Shown here piece by piece: positions 25,623 through 34,855 of a DNA stretch of 64,000 nt. Position 1 is the first letter of the stretch, and each line of letters begins with the position of its first letter. Where the stretch lies: NCBI GenBank assembly GCA_900541785.1, contig UQKY01000001.1, forward strand, positions 1-64,000. Reading direction: 5' to 3'. This stretch comes from an uncultured Collinsella sp. (GTDB lineage: Bacteria > Actinomycetota > Coriobacteriia > Coriobacteriales > Coriobacteriaceae). The notes beneath the pieces were generated by a model that was not told the DNA's origin, did no database searches, and was given only the letters and a program-made list of their open reading frames with translations. The position numbers and the translations under genes are program-made.

Positions 25623-25762
25623 GTTTTCCAGGTGCCCGAGATTGCCCCGAAAGAGGAGCGCCGCGTACTTCGGTACGCAAGCGACGGTTTGAGGGGCAAG
25701 GTCGGGTGCCTGGGAAAGCCGCGCGACGATTGAACGGCAAGGTGCGGAGCCTGGGGAAGCTG
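25623..25762 (-). repeat. Structured spacer between amtB and glnK
   Basis: Two 39-40 base direct copies at 25682-25721 and 25724-25762 are about 75 percent alike. The first also pairs with 25623-25648 as imperfect 26-base arms. Between the arms GCGTAC-TTCG-GTACGC makes a UUCG-capped hairpin. The second copy ends at the amtB stop codon. Confidence 0.7.
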
Positions 25763-27040
25763 CTAATCGAGCCCAGAGAACGAAGGATATGCGCTCTCGC
25801 CGTGCTGACTCGCATCCAGGCCCAGCGCCTCGTCGGCCTCGTCCACGCGCAGGCTGCCGTAGAACAGCGCCTTGGCCACCGCGGCGATTACCAAATCGAG
25901 TACCAGCACAAGAGCGACCGTCACCACAATGCCCAAAATCTGCGAGATGAGCAGCGACACGTCGCCCGTGTAGAACAGGCCGCCCTTACCGGTCCACGAA
26001 AGCTCCGGCACGCAGAACAGGCCCGTGAGCACGCCGCCCAGGATGCCGCCGATACCGTGGCAACCGAACGCGTCGAGCGCATCGTCGTAGCCGAACTTGG
26101 TCTTGAGATGGCTGATGGCCAAGTAGCAGACGGGCGAGACGATCAGGCCCATAACCAGCGCCGCCCACGGCTCGACAAAGCCCGCACCCGGCGTGACCAC
26201 CACAAGGCCCGCAACCAAACCGGTGCTAGCGCCCACCAGCGTGGGACGACCGGTGTGCACGCGCTCGACGGCAAGCCACGAGACCATGCCCGCCGCGCTG
26301 GCCGTCACGGTGTTAAGGATGGCGAGTGCCGCCACGGCGTCGGCCTTAAACTCGCTGCCGCCGTTAAAGCCAAACCAGCCAAACCAAAGCAGGCCGGCGC
26401 CCAGCGCCACAAACGGCACGTTATGCGGACGATAGCTCACCATGCCAAAGCCGCGACGACGACCGAGCATTAAGCAGAGAATCAGGCCCGTGAGACCCGA
26501 CGAAATGTGTACTACGTCGCCGCCGGCAAAGTCGAGTGCGCCGATGATGTCGCCGATAAAGGAGCCATCGCCGCCCCAAACCATGTGGGCGAGCGGCGCA
26601 TAGACCACGAGCAGCCAAATGCCCAGGAAGGCCGTCATGGCACCAAACTTAACGCGGCCGGCCAGGCTGCCCGTGACGATAGCAGCCGTGATCATGGCAA
26701 ACGCCATTTGGAAGGCGATGTTGATGATTTGAGGGTAGACGGCACCGTCCGCGGCATTGCCCTCGGCCGTCTGCAGCACCTGGCCGAGCACCGGCAGGCA
26801 CAGCAGCTGGTCAAGGCCTCCAATAAACGGGCTGGAACCGTCGCCGCCGTAGGCCAGCGACCAGCCGGCAACAATCCACAGCACACCAACCAGGCCAATG
26901 GCGCCAAAACACATGAGCATGGTGTTGATGACATTTTTGCGCCTAGACAAACCGCCATAGAAAAACGCCAGACCCGGTGTCATTAAAAATACGAGCATGG
27001 TGCAGATGAGCATAAACGTTGTCGATCCCGTATCGTACAT
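25763..27040 (-). CDS. amtB: Ammonium transporter
   Basis: 425 residues, 11 helices. Signatures include MLVFLMTPGLAFFYGGLSRRKN at the N-terminus, DFAGGDVVHISSGLTGLI and FGCHGIGGILGG, the latter holding one of the conserved pore histidines. It imports ammonium across the inner membrane. AGGGGGAG three bases upstream supports ATG at 27040 over the longer frame. glnK follows after a structured spacer, so the two are probably co-transcribed and PII blocks the pore on nitrogen sufficiency. Confidence 0.95.
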   Translation of the reverse strand: MYDTGSTTFMLICTMLVFLMTPGLAFFYGGLSRRKNVINTMLMCFGAIGLVGVLWIVAGWSLAYGGDGSSPFIGGLDQLLCLPVLGQVLQTAEGNAADGAVYPQIINIAFQMAFAMITAAIVTGSLAGRVKFGAMTAFLGIWLLVVYAPLAHMVWGGDGSFIGDIIGALDFAGGDVVHISSGLTGLILCLMLGRRRGFGMVSYRPHNVPFVALGAGLLWFGWFGFNGGSEFKADAVAALAILNTVTASAAGMVSWLAVERVHTGRPTLVGASTGLVAGLVVVTPGAGFVEPWAALVMGLIVSPVCYLAISHLKTKFGYDDALDAFGCHGIGGILGGVLTGLFCVPELSWTGKGGLFYTGDVSLLISQILGIVVTVALVLVLDLVIAAVAKALFYGSLRVDEADEALGLDASQHGESAYPSFSGLD

Positions 27041-27238
27041 TCGCTCCCCCTTAGTCACATGAACGTTGTCGGCGCCCATAATGCGGCCGAGGGGCAACTG
27101 GTATAGACCAGATACGGCGTTGTTAAACGCCGCGTTGTCGAATGGAAACGGTGCCGCAATCTTGGAAACGGCGCGGCAACGGACGCGAAACGAACGGGAA
27201 ATACGCGAGCAAGGGAGCCGTGAGCGCGCCCATCCCGG

Positions 27239-28258
27239 CTAGCGCCGAAACAGCTCGTGGGCGCGGTCGCGGAGATTAGTTGCTCGAATGACACCTTCGT
27301 AGCGATTGATGCGCAGACGCGGGAAGGCATTGAAAAAGCGCAGGTCACGACGACTGAGTGACACGCTCGGTACCGGACGGCTCATGCACTTACCGGCAAG
27401 GCGACGACTGAGCGACGGACGTGGCATGCTCGGCGCGGCATCGGCCACGCGGCGGGCAGCGAGCGCCAAGCCGCGAGCACCATCCGAAATAAACGTCGGC
27501 ATCGAAGCCTTCTCGCGCAGGGCATCGAGCGTCGCATCGCCCAGCTCGGCCAGCCACGCGTTAACGGCACGGCTGCGGATATGCGTCTGTGCCACCGAGT
27601 CGATCGCCGAATCGGGAATACGTTCGAGCATGGAGTCGGACGCATCGGCGAGCGACTCATTGATGCGGTCGGCAAGGTCGGCGCGCACGCGCTCCAGCTG
27701 ATCGGACAGACGCCGCCAGCTCGCCAACGAGCACACCGCGTCGACCATCATCGCGACCGCGACAATAAAGGCGGACAACCGCACAATCAGCACCGGCAGA
27801 TGGCCAAGCAGCCCCAGCAATGCCGGCTCCACTAAACGGCAAATGCACAGCGCACCCAGGCCAAACGCGCAGGCCCAGTACAGGCAGATGCGCCCGTGCA
27901 GGTTAAACGGCAGGTGCGAATAGTCCCAAAAGCGAGCGCCCGTTGTTTTTTCCAACAGCACGCCCACGCTGTACTCAATCACGCTGCATACGAGCGCTGC
28001 AGCGACAAACTGGCTCGACGCATCCGGAATCCCGCGCAGCAAAAGCCAGCAGGCAATGCCGCCCACACCATAGATAGGACAACACGGCCCCAGCAAAAAG
28101 CCACTGTTGGCGAAGCGTCCGTGGTTGAGCATGGCGCATACTGTCGACTCCCACGCCCAGCCGCAAAACCCGTAAAAGACAAACGAGAGCACCAGTGCCG
28201 AGAGCGGGCAGGCGGCAAGCGTCGCGCCGCCAAACGCCATATCAATCGCGGTTTCCAC
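27239..28258 (-). CDS. CmpB-like putative ABC transporter membrane protein (PF06541)
   Basis: 339 residues. The N-terminal half has four or five helices with FYGFCGWAWESTVCAMLNHGRFANSGFLLGPCCPIYG, ending in WDYSHLPFNLHGRICLYWACAFG. This is the PF06541 signature of unknown function. A helix near residue 165 and a soluble C-terminal region of about 150 residues, rich in Arg and Asp, follow. The gene starts three bases after the HD-domain gene ends and is almost certainly in its operon. The C-terminal half is not recognised. Confidence 0.8.
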   Translation of the reverse strand: METAIDMAFGGATLAACPLSALVLSFVFYGFCGWAWESTVCAMLNHGRFANSGFLLGPCCPIYGVGGIACWLLLRGIPDASSQFVAAALVCSVIEYSVGVLLEKTTGARFWDYSHLPFNLHGRICLYWACAFGLGALCICRLVEPALLGLLGHLPVLIVRLSAFIVAVAMMVDAVCSLASWRRLSDQLERVRADLADRINESLADASDSMLERIPDSAIDSVAQTHIRSRAVNAWLAELGDATLDALREKASMPTFISDGARGLALAARRVADAAPSMPRPSLSRRLAGKCMSRPVPSVSLSRRDLRFFNAFPRLRINRYEGVIRATNLRDRAHELFRR

Positions 28259-28261
28259 CGT

Positions 28262-28798
28262 CTACCCTCTCCTCTTTTCGCTCGATGCTTTACTCACGTC
28301 ATCGTCCGCCTCGTCCTTGCGCGGCAGGCGGCCGGCAACCGTCTCGCGCAGAGCGCACCATTTATCTGCCAGGCATACAATCCAAGCTTCACGACACGTC
28401 GGCGGCACTGGCACCAGCGGAAACATATGCCGCACGATAATATTCCGTTCGCGCGGCGTCAGCTCAAAATCTTCCTCCGCACGTGCCAGGGCAAAAAACG
28501 GGTGGCGAAAGCCATGCAGCCGATGGCTTGGGTCGGGATCGTGCCAGTCATAGAGAAAGTAATCGTGCAGCAGGGCCCCGCGCAGCAACGAGGCGCGGTC
28601 AACCGAGACACCGACGCGGCCCAAGCGCTCGGCAAAGGACAGACTCGCCTGCGCTACCGAGGTCACATGCGTATACACCGTCACATCGCCATGCTGGATA
28701 AACTCGCGCGTCAGGTCCAGACGGCCCGCCTGTGCCAGTTGACGGGCAGCATGGTCCACTTCGCACGCGATTTTCTCGGCACGAACGACATCGGACAT
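28262..28798 (-). CDS. HD-domain phosphohydrolase-like protein
   Basis: 178 residues. HTHVTSVAQ at about 43 and LLRGALLHDYFLYDWH (HD at 78-79) supply the metal-binding residues of HD-fold phosphohydrolases; H103 and the IVRHMFPL region lie where later ligands are expected. Probably a nucleotide or cyclic-nucleotide phosphodiesterase, substrate unknown. ATG at 28798 has AGGAGG five bases upstream, better than 28843. It is divergent from dxs. Confidence 0.85.
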   Translation of the reverse strand: MSDVVRAEKIACEVDHAARQLAQAGRLDLTREFIQHGDVTVYTHVTSVAQASLSFAERLGRVGVSVDRASLLRGALLHDYFLYDWHDPDPSHRLHGFRHPFFALARAEEDFELTPRERNIIVRHMFPLVPVPPTCREAWIVCLADKWCALRETVAGRLPRKDEADDDVSKASSEKRRG

Positions 28799-29026
28799 GC
28801 TGCCTCCTTCCAGCGGCTCACGGCGACAAGCCACGGCCTGCACGCATTGAATAAAATCATCATGGAACCTATCAGTATGGCATCGGACAAAACGTTTTGC
28901 CCCACCAGTTGTCGAATTACCGCGCCGCCGTCACATATCAAACGCCAAAATGTGCGAGACTGTTTTGTGCAATTGTGCCGGCCGAGGGAGCGCCGGTGCT
29001 CGATTCGCATGGAGTAACCCACAACG

Positions 29027-30808
29027 ATGCTGCTTACGCAAACGACAACGCCCGAGGACGTCAAGGCTCTCGACCGCGCCGAGCTTCCGCTGCTCTGCGG
29101 CGAGATCCGCCAGGCAATCCTCGAAAGCTCCGCCGCCGTCGGCGGGCACGTTGCCCCCAACCTGGGCGTCGTTGAGCTTACGGTTGCGCTTCATCGCGTG
29201 TTTAACTCCCCCATCGACAAGATTGTCTTTGACGTTTCGCACCAGACCTACGCCCACAAGGCGCTGACGGGGCGCGCGTACACTTATATCGATCCGGAGC
29301 GTTATGGTGAGGCTTCTGGCTTTGCCAATCCCGACGAGTCTGAGCATGACCTGTTTGCCATGGGGCATACCTCGACCTCGGTGAGCTTGGGCTGCGGCCT
29401 TGCCCACGCGCGCGACCTGGCGGGTGACACGTATAACGTCATTACTGTTATTGGCGACGGCTCGCTTTCGGGTGGCCTGGCGTTTGAGGGCTTCAACAAT
29501 GCCGTCGAACTCGATAGCAACCTGATCATCATCGTCAACGATAACGACCAGTCCATTGCCGAGAACCATGGCGGCCTGTATCGTAATCTGACCGAGCTGC
29601 GCGCCAGCAACGGCACCTGTGAGCGCAACGTTTTCCGCGCGATGGGGCTCGACTACCGCTATCTAGACGCCGGTAACGATGTGTTGGCCCTCGTCGACGC
29701 GCTGCAGGAACTGCGCAATATCGATCATCCCATCGTGCTCCACGTCTCGACCGCCAAGGGCAAGGGCTTTGAGCCGGCCCAAAACGACCCCGAGCGCTGG
29801 CATCACGTAGGCCCCTTTGACATGGCGACCGGCCGCAAGCTCTGCCCGGGCCATCCGAGCGAGCCCGCACCGCGCATCTATGCCGATATTACGGGCGAGG
29901 CGCTCAGCGCCGCCATCGAGCGCGATCCGCAGGTCGTGGGCATCACGGCCGCCACGCCCTACATCATGGGCTTTACACCCGAACTTCGCGCTGCCGCCGG
30001 CAAACAGTTCGTCGATGTGGGCATTGCCGAGGAGCACGCCGTGACCTTTGCCACCGCGCTTGCGCGCTCGGGCGCCAAGCCAGTCTTTGGTGTGTACGGC
30101 ACGTTTTTGCAGCGCGCCTACGACGAGCTGTGGCACGACCTGTGCCTCAACGACGCCCCCGCAACCATCCTGGTGTTTGGTGCGTCAATCTTTGGCACCA
30201 CATCCGAGACGCACCTCTCGTTCTTCGATATTTCCATGCTGGGCGCTCTTCCCAACATGCGCTACCTAGCGCCGGCCTGCATGGAGGAATATCTGTCCAT
30301 GCTGAGCTGGTCGCTCGACCACCGCGAGCATCCCGTGGCGATTCGTGTACCTGGTATTGGCCTGGTGAGCCGTCCCGATCTGGCGCCCGCCGAAGACACC
30401 GAGTACAGTGCCGTTCGCTACAACGTGGTGCGTCAGGGCCGCGACGTTGCCGTGCTCGCACTCGGCGATTTCTTTGAGCTGGGCGAGCGCGTGGCAAACC
30501 GCTTGGCCGCCGAGTACGGCATCGAGGCCACGCTCGTCAACCCGCGCTTTGCAACCGAACTCGACCGCGAGTTCCTCGATAGCCTTGCTGCCGAGCATCG
30601 TGTTGTCGTCACCCTCGAGGACGGCATCTTGGACGGCGGCTGGGGCGAGCGCGTGGCGTGCTACCTGGCCTGCACGCCCGTGCGTACCCGCACCTTCGGC
30701 ATCGCCAAGGGCTTCCCCGACCGCTACGACCCCAACGAATTGCTCGCACAGAATGGCATGACGGTCGAGAACATGGCCGCCGAAGCCGTAAGGCTACTCA
30801 ACGAGTAA
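29027..30808 (+). CDS. dxs: 1-deoxy-D-xylulose-5-phosphate synthase
   Basis: 593 residues, somewhat shorter than the usual 620-640. It joins pyruvate and glyceraldehyde-3-phosphate using thiamine diphosphate, the first step of the MEP isoprenoid pathway. FDVSHQTYAHKALTGR and MGHTSTSVSLGCGLA fit DXS. GDGSLSGGLAFEGFNNA through to NLIIIVNDND (about 144-175) is the thiamine-binding motif, and the transketolase pyrimidine domain has VGIAEEHAVTFATALA with the catalytic Glu. The ribosome-binding site (GGAG) is far upstream. A strong terminator follows. Confidence 0.92.
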   Translation: MLLTQTTTPEDVKALDRAELPLLCGEIRQAILESSAAVGGHVAPNLGVVELTVALHRVFNSPIDKIVFDVSHQTYAHKALTGRAYTYIDPERYGEASGFANPDESEHDLFAMGHTSTSVSLGCGLAHARDLAGDTYNVITVIGDGSLSGGLAFEGFNNAVELDSNLIIIVNDNDQSIAENHGGLYRNLTELRASNGTCERNVFRAMGLDYRYLDAGNDVLALVDALQELRNIDHPIVLHVSTAKGKGFEPAQNDPERWHHVGPFDMATGRKLCPGHPSEPAPRIYADITGEALSAAIERDPQVVGITAATPYIMGFTPELRAAAGKQFVDVGIAEEHAVTFATALARSGAKPVFGVYGTFLQRAYDELWHDLCLNDAPATILVFGASIFGTTSETHLSFFDISMLGALPNMRYLAPACMEEYLSMLSWSLDHREHPVAIRVPGIGLVSRPDLAPAEDTEYSAVRYNVVRQGRDVAVLALGDFFELGERVANRLAAEYGIEATLVNPRFATELDREFLDSLAAEHRVVVTLEDGILDGGWGERVACYLACTPVRTRTFGIAKGFPDRYDPNELLAQNGMTVENMAAEAVRLLNE

Positions 30809-30809
30809 G

Positions 30810-30848
30810 AAAACCTCCGCAAGGGAAGCGCCCCTGCGGAGGTTTTTG
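30810..30848 (+). terminator. Rho-independent terminator of dxs
   Basis: AAACCTCCGCA pairs with TGCGGAGGTTT, followed by a T-rich run. Confidence 0.9.
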
Positions 30849-30865
30849 TTTTCACAGCTCAATTA

Positions 30866-31005
30866 TCTCAATCTGTAACATCTAGAGCCCGAATTCCCGT
30901 CTAACTGTTACAGATCTAGATAAGACGTCTTAGTCCCAGACCTTTGTCTCAATCTGTAACAGATAGAGACCTTTTGGCCCTCCAGATGTTACAGATTGAG
31001 ACAAA
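30866..31005. repeat. Two adjacent inverted repeats sharing an ATCTGTAACA motif
   Basis: The sequence TCTCAATCTGTAACA occurs at 30866 and 30947 and in reverse at 30987. A fourth, partial reverse copy (TGTTACAGAT) lies at 30906. The second pair makes perfect 19-bp arms (30943-30961 and 30987-31005); the first makes 10-bp arms (30871-30880 and 30906-30915). This is part of the 571-base gene-free stretch between dxs and the ABC transporter. Confidence 0.85.
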
Positions 31006-31034
31006 ACAGCGAGGCGGGCCGCCACATCTGCAAG

Positions 31035-31072
31035 AACCACCACAAAGGTGCCTGTCCCCTTTGTGGTGGTTT
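31035..31072. repeat. Dispersed hairpin repeat, type R2 (copy b)
   Basis: Arms AACCACCACAAAGG/CCTTTGTGGTGGTT, core TGCCTGTCCC. It is followed by TTTTAAG, so it may also act as a terminator. Confidence 0.85.
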
Positions 31073-31227
31073 TAAGTCATGGTCGGTGCGAAAAACGAAT
31101 AACCGTTCATACGCGATCTCCTTACTTATATATGCGTCGCGTTGCCGCCATTATAGCGACCGCTGTGAGCGATCATGCCGTCTACAAAACGCTATTTCAG
31201 CTGCAATAACTAACGTTTCCCCAGATA

Positions 31228-31264
31228 AAACCTGCCAAAATAAACCTGTCCCTTTTTAGTAGGT
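31228..31264. repeat. Dispersed hairpin repeat, type R1 (copy c)
   Basis: AAACCTGCCAAAATAAACCT followed by GTCCCTTTTTAGTAGGT. The preceding TTTCCCCAGATA is shared with copy b, so the repeat unit is longer than its hairpin. Confidence 0.8.
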
Positions 31265-31379
31265 ACAATAACCCATAAGGCAAGTATGTTTCTGAGTTAT
31301 TTCGTGTTGACCCATTTGAGCGCGATGGGGTATAACTCTACTCAACCGCTAGGGATTTTATTGAGAAAGGTGTTCTACC

Positions 31380-32375
31380 ATGAGCAAGAACCTCTCCCAG
31401 CAGGTCGTTCTCGACCGCCGCGGCTTTGTCGCCGCCACCTTCGCAACCGTCGCCGGCCTTGGTCTTGCCGGCTGCTCCGACACCAGCGCCGAGGCCGACA
31501 AGGGTTCCGCCGCCGGCTCCTCCAAGGGCTCCGAGGATACCGAGACTTCCACCACGCTCGACGCTAAGGCATTCGACAAGCTCGTCGACAACGGCCCCAA
31601 GGCCGATGACGACGCCATCGCCGCCAGCACCTGGGCCACGGCCGTCAAGGACGCCGGCGTCTTTAAGATCGGTGGCGTTCAGACCTCTACGCTCTTCTCC
31701 CTCCTCAACGAGAAAGACGGTCAGACCCGCGGCTTCGACGCCGGTATCGCACAGCTCCTGTCCAACTACATCCTGGGCGAGAACAAGGTCGAGATCACCC
31801 AGGTGACCTCGGACACGCGCGAGTCCGTCCTGCAGAACGGCCAGGTCGACGCTGTCTTTGCCACCTACACCATCACTGACGAGCGCAAGAAGCTCGTATC
31901 CTTTGCCGGTCCCTACTACTACACCCAGCAGGCCATCCTGGTGCTCGCCGATAACGACGACATTAAGAGCGTCGACGACCTGGCCGACAAGAACGTCGCC
32001 GTCCAGTCCGGCTCCAACGGCCCCGCCATCCTGGAGGAGTTCGCCCCCAAGGCCAGCCAGCAGGAGTTCAAGACCGACGAGGAGGCCCGTCAAGCACTCC
32101 AGCAGGGCCGCGTTGACGCCTACGTCATCGATAACAACATGCAGCAGAGCGCCCTGGTCCGCGAGCCCGGCAAGTACAAGATCGCCGGCAAGCCCTTCGG
32201 CAGCAAGGAGCCCTATGGCATTGGCCTGCCGCTCGAATCCGACGGTGTCGCCTTTGTCAACGACTTCCTTAAGAAGATTGAGGACGATGGCACCTGGACC
32301 GAGCTGTGGCAGATCTGCATCGGCGACCGTACGGGCGACACCAATGTTCCCGAGCTGCCCGAGATCGGCGCCTAG
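31380..32375 (+). CDS. Polar amino-acid ABC transporter substrate-binding lipoprotein
   Basis: 331 residues. The signal has twin arginines (DRRGFVAA, residues 12-19) and a lipobox LAGC with C32 as lipid anchor. A Ser/Thr/Asp-rich linker leads to a type II periplasmic binding fold (SBP family 3): KIGGVQTSTLFSLLNEKDGQTRGFDAGIA, TDERKKLVSFAGPYYYTQQAILV and VDAYVIDNNM. Glutamine or glutamate is the likely ligand, but not proven. AAAGGTG precedes the ATG. It is first in an operon with two permeases, an ATPase and a C26 amidohydrolase; a hairpin after it may limit read-through. Confidence 0.92.
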   Translation: MSKNLSQQVVLDRRGFVAATFATVAGLGLAGCSDTSAEADKGSAAGSSKGSEDTETSTTLDAKAFDKLVDNGPKADDDAIAASTWATAVKDAGVFKIGGVQTSTLFSLLNEKDGQTRGFDAGIAQLLSNYILGENKVEITQVTSDTRESVLQNGQVDAVFATYTITDERKKLVSFAGPYYYTQQAILVLADNDDIKSVDDLADKNVAVQSGSNGPAILEEFAPKASQQEFKTDEEARQALQQGRVDAYVIDNNMQQSALVREPGKYKIAGKPFGSKEPYGIGLPLESDGVAFVNDFLKKIEDDGTWTELWQICIGDRTGDTNVPELPEIGA

Positions 32376-32463
32376 GCAGCGAGCCTGGTAACGGCCGCAA
32401 CGAAACCATACGGAAACGCATGATGCGCTTTATTGCGGTAAACTGTTTCCTCACTGAGTTGTC

Positions 32464-32493
32464 GGGGCTTCCGTACACACGGGAGCCCCTTTC
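32464..32493 (+). terminator. Attenuator-like hairpin between binding protein and permeases
   Basis: GGGGCT-T-CCG pairs with CGG-G-AGCCCC, followed by TTTCCTT. It would make the binding protein more abundant than the membrane parts. Confidence 0.65.
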
Positions 32494-32513
32494 CTTATCG
32501 GCGGGAGGTCCGC

Positions 32514-33173
32514 ATGAGTCTCTCCGAACTCTGGTCGCTCTATGGCCAGAACTATATCGACGCGCTGCTCGCAACCTGGGGCATGACGCTTGAGTCGTTT
32601 GCCATCGCCATGGTGCTCGCCGTCGCCGTCACCGTGATGCGCGTGTCGCCGCTCAAGCCGCTGCGCGTCTTTGGCGACCTGTATGTCCAGGTCTTCCGTA
32701 ACATCCCCGGCATCGCGCTGCTTATCATCGTCGTCTACGCACTGCCGCCGCTCAAGGTCGTCCTGCCCTACCGCACCTGCGTTATCGTCGCCACGGTCCT
32801 CTTGGGCTCGGCCTTTGGCTCCGAGAACTTTATGAGCGGCATCAACACCGTAGGCGTCGGCCAGGTGGAAGCCGCCCGCTCGCTGGGCATGAGCTTTAAC
32901 CGTATCCTCGCCAAAATCGTGATTCCGCAGGCGCTGCGTTCGAGCGTGCTGCCTATGACGAACCTCTTTATCGCCGTCATGCTCACCACCGCCTTGGGCA
33001 GTCAGGTGCCGCTTAAACCGCAGGAGCTCACCGGCGTGGTGAGCTACATCAACACGCGCTCGCTCGGTGGCGTCGCCGCGTTCTTTATCTCGGCGCTCGG
33101 CTACCTGGGCACGGCCTTTGTGGTGAGCCACATTGGCAACTATATCGATAAGAAGGTGAGGATCCTCCGATGA
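32514..33173 (+). CDS. Amino-acid ABC transporter permease (first)
   Basis: 219 residues of the HisM/GlnP type, about five helices. The conserved coupling-helix region reads INTVGVGQVEAARSLGMSFNRILAKIVIPQALR, the EAA loop that touches the ATPase. The GGGAGG site precedes ATG. The stop overlaps the start of the next permease gene (ATGA), so translation is coupled. Confidence 0.93.
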   Translation: MSLSELWSLYGQNYIDALLATWGMTLESFAIAMVLAVAVTVMRVSPLKPLRVFGDLYVQVFRNIPGIALLIIVVYALPPLKVVLPYRTCVIVATVLLGSAFGSENFMSGINTVGVGQVEAARSLGMSFNRILAKIVIPQALRSSVLPMTNLFIAVMLTTALGSQVPLKPQELTGVVSYINTRSLGGVAAFFISALGYLGTAFVVSHIGNYIDKKVRILR

Positions 33174-34003
33174 ACAAGCATTCCTCCCCTGCACTTACCA
33201 TGCGCGATGCGCTCTACGAGGCTCCCGGCCCCAAGATGCTCGCCAAGATTCGCATCGGCACCGCCATCTCGCTTATTGCCGTCGCCGCGCTCATCGTCCT
33301 CGTGTTGCAGCGCTTTTATGTGACCGGCCAGCTTTCGGTCCACTATTGGTATTTCTTTACGCACCTCACCACCTGGAAGTTCTTGCTTGCCGGCTTTGAG
33401 GGCACCGTTAAAGTCGCACTCACCGCTGGCGCCATCGCACTGGTGCTGGGCCTAGGCCTTATGCTCGGCCGCACCAGCGACATTAAGCCGCTGCAGCTGG
33501 TCTGCCGCGTGCTCACCGATTTCTTCCGCGGCGTGCCGAGTCTGCTGTTCATCTACTTCTTCTTTTTGGTGCTGCCCCAGTACAAGATCGCGCTGCCGTC
33601 GTTTTGGATGCTCACGCTTCCTGTCGCGCTCGCTGCAGCCGGCGTACTTGCCGAGATCTTCCGTGCCGGCGTCAACGCCGTGCCGCGCGGCCAGGTCGAA
33701 GCCGCCCAGGCGCTCGGTCTCTCCAAGGCTAAAATCACCTTTAAAATCGTGTTGCCTCAGGCTATTCGGTTTATTATTCCGTCGTTAATCTCACAACTTG
33801 TAGTCGTGGTCAAGGACACCACCGTCGCCTATGTGGTGAGCTACCCCGACCTCATGCAAAATGCCCGCGTGCTCATTACCAACTACGACGCCCTCGTGTC
33901 GGTCTACCTGGTAATCGCGGTCATCTATATCCTCATCAACGTCGCGATTAACAAGGCCGCCGTCTACGTTTCGCACAAGACCGGCGCGACCATCATCCGC
34001 TAA
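33170..34003 (+). CDS. Amino-acid ABC transporter permease (second)
   Basis: 277 residues. An N-terminal helix (about 30-48) precedes the core domain, which contains FEGTVKVALTAGAIALVLGLGL, TDFFRGVPSLLFIYFFFLVLPQ and the EAA loop NAVPRGQVEAAQALGLSKAKITFKIVLPQAIR. It pairs with the preceding permease to form a heterodimeric channel for polar amino acids. Confidence 0.93.
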   Translation: MNKHSSPALTMRDALYEAPGPKMLAKIRIGTAISLIAVAALIVLVLQRFYVTGQLSVHYWYFFTHLTTWKFLLAGFEGTVKVALTAGAIALVLGLGLMLGRTSDIKPLQLVCRVLTDFFRGVPSLLFIYFFFLVLPQYKIALPSFWMLTLPVALAAAGVLAEIFRAGVNAVPRGQVEAAQALGLSKAKITFKIVLPQAIRFIIPSLISQLVVVVKDTTVAYVVSYPDLMQNARVLITNYDALVSVYLVIAVIYILINVAINKAAVYVSHKTGATIIR

Positions 34004-34039
34004 CGCTTTACCATTTCGAGTCATAAGGAGCCGAGCACC

Positions 34040-34804
34040 ATGGCACAGAGCACCTCTTCCACCGGCAATCAGCCGCTGATCGAGCTCAAACACGTCGATA
34101 AGCACTATGGCGACCTGCACGTCCTCAACGACATCAATCTCTCGGTCGACCGCGGCGAGGTCGTCGTTGTAATTGGCCCCTCGGGCTCGGGCAAGTCGAC
34201 CATGTGCCGCACCATCAACCGCCTGGAAACCATCGACTCGGGCGAGATCCTCATCGAAGGCGAGCCCCTGCCGCAAGAAGGCAAGGACCTTGCCCGCATG
34301 CGCGCCGAACTGGGCATGGTGTTCCAACAGTTCAACCTGTTTGCACATATGACGGTGCTGCAGAACGTCATGCTGGGACCGGTCGATGTGCTGGGTGTCT
34401 CCAAAGACGAGGCCCGCGAGCGCGCCATGGACCTGCTGGGCCGCGTGGGTGTGGCCGAGCAGGCCGATAAGGTGCCCGCACAGCTCTCGGGCGGCCAGCA
34501 ACAGCGCGTAGCCATCGCCCGCTCGCTTGCCATGCAGCCCAAGGCCATGCTTTTTGACGAGCCCACGAGCGCCCTTGATCCCGAGATGATCAACGAGGTG
34601 CTCGAGGTCATGGTGCGCTTGGCGCAGCAGGGCATGACGATGATCGTCATCACGCACGAGATGAACTTTGCCCGCCGTGTGGCCGACCGCGTCGTCTTTA
34701 TGGCCGACGGCCAGATCGTGGAAACCGGCACGCCCGACGAGTTCTTCGACCACCCCCAGACCAAGCGCGCCCAGGACTTCCTCAACTCCATCAAGGGCCA
34801 CTAA
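34040..34804 (+). CDS. glnQ: Amino-acid ABC transporter ATP-binding protein
   Basis: 254 residues. Walker A is GPSGSGKST, the Q-loop is MVFQQFNLFAHMTVLQN, the signature is LSGGQQQR, Walker B is AMLFDEPTSALDPE and the H-loop is VITHEMNFARRVADRVVFM, all intact. GlnQ/HisP class by sequence. AAGGAG precedes the ATG. It energises the permease pair just upstream. Confidence 0.95.
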   Translation: MAQSTSSTGNQPLIELKHVDKHYGDLHVLNDINLSVDRGEVVVVIGPSGSGKSTMCRTINRLETIDSGEILIEGEPLPQEGKDLARMRAELGMVFQQFNLFAHMTVLQNVMLGPVDVLGVSKDEARERAMDLLGRVGVAEQADKVPAQLSGGQQQRVAIARSLAMQPKAMLFDEPTSALDPEMINEVLEVMVRLAQQGMTMIVITHEMNFARRVADRVVFMADGQIVETGTPDEFFDHPQTKRAQDFLNSIKGH

Positions 34805-34855
34805 CCAGACCGCCCACCCGCCAGCCATGCCCATCCAAACTCGAAAGTTACACCT

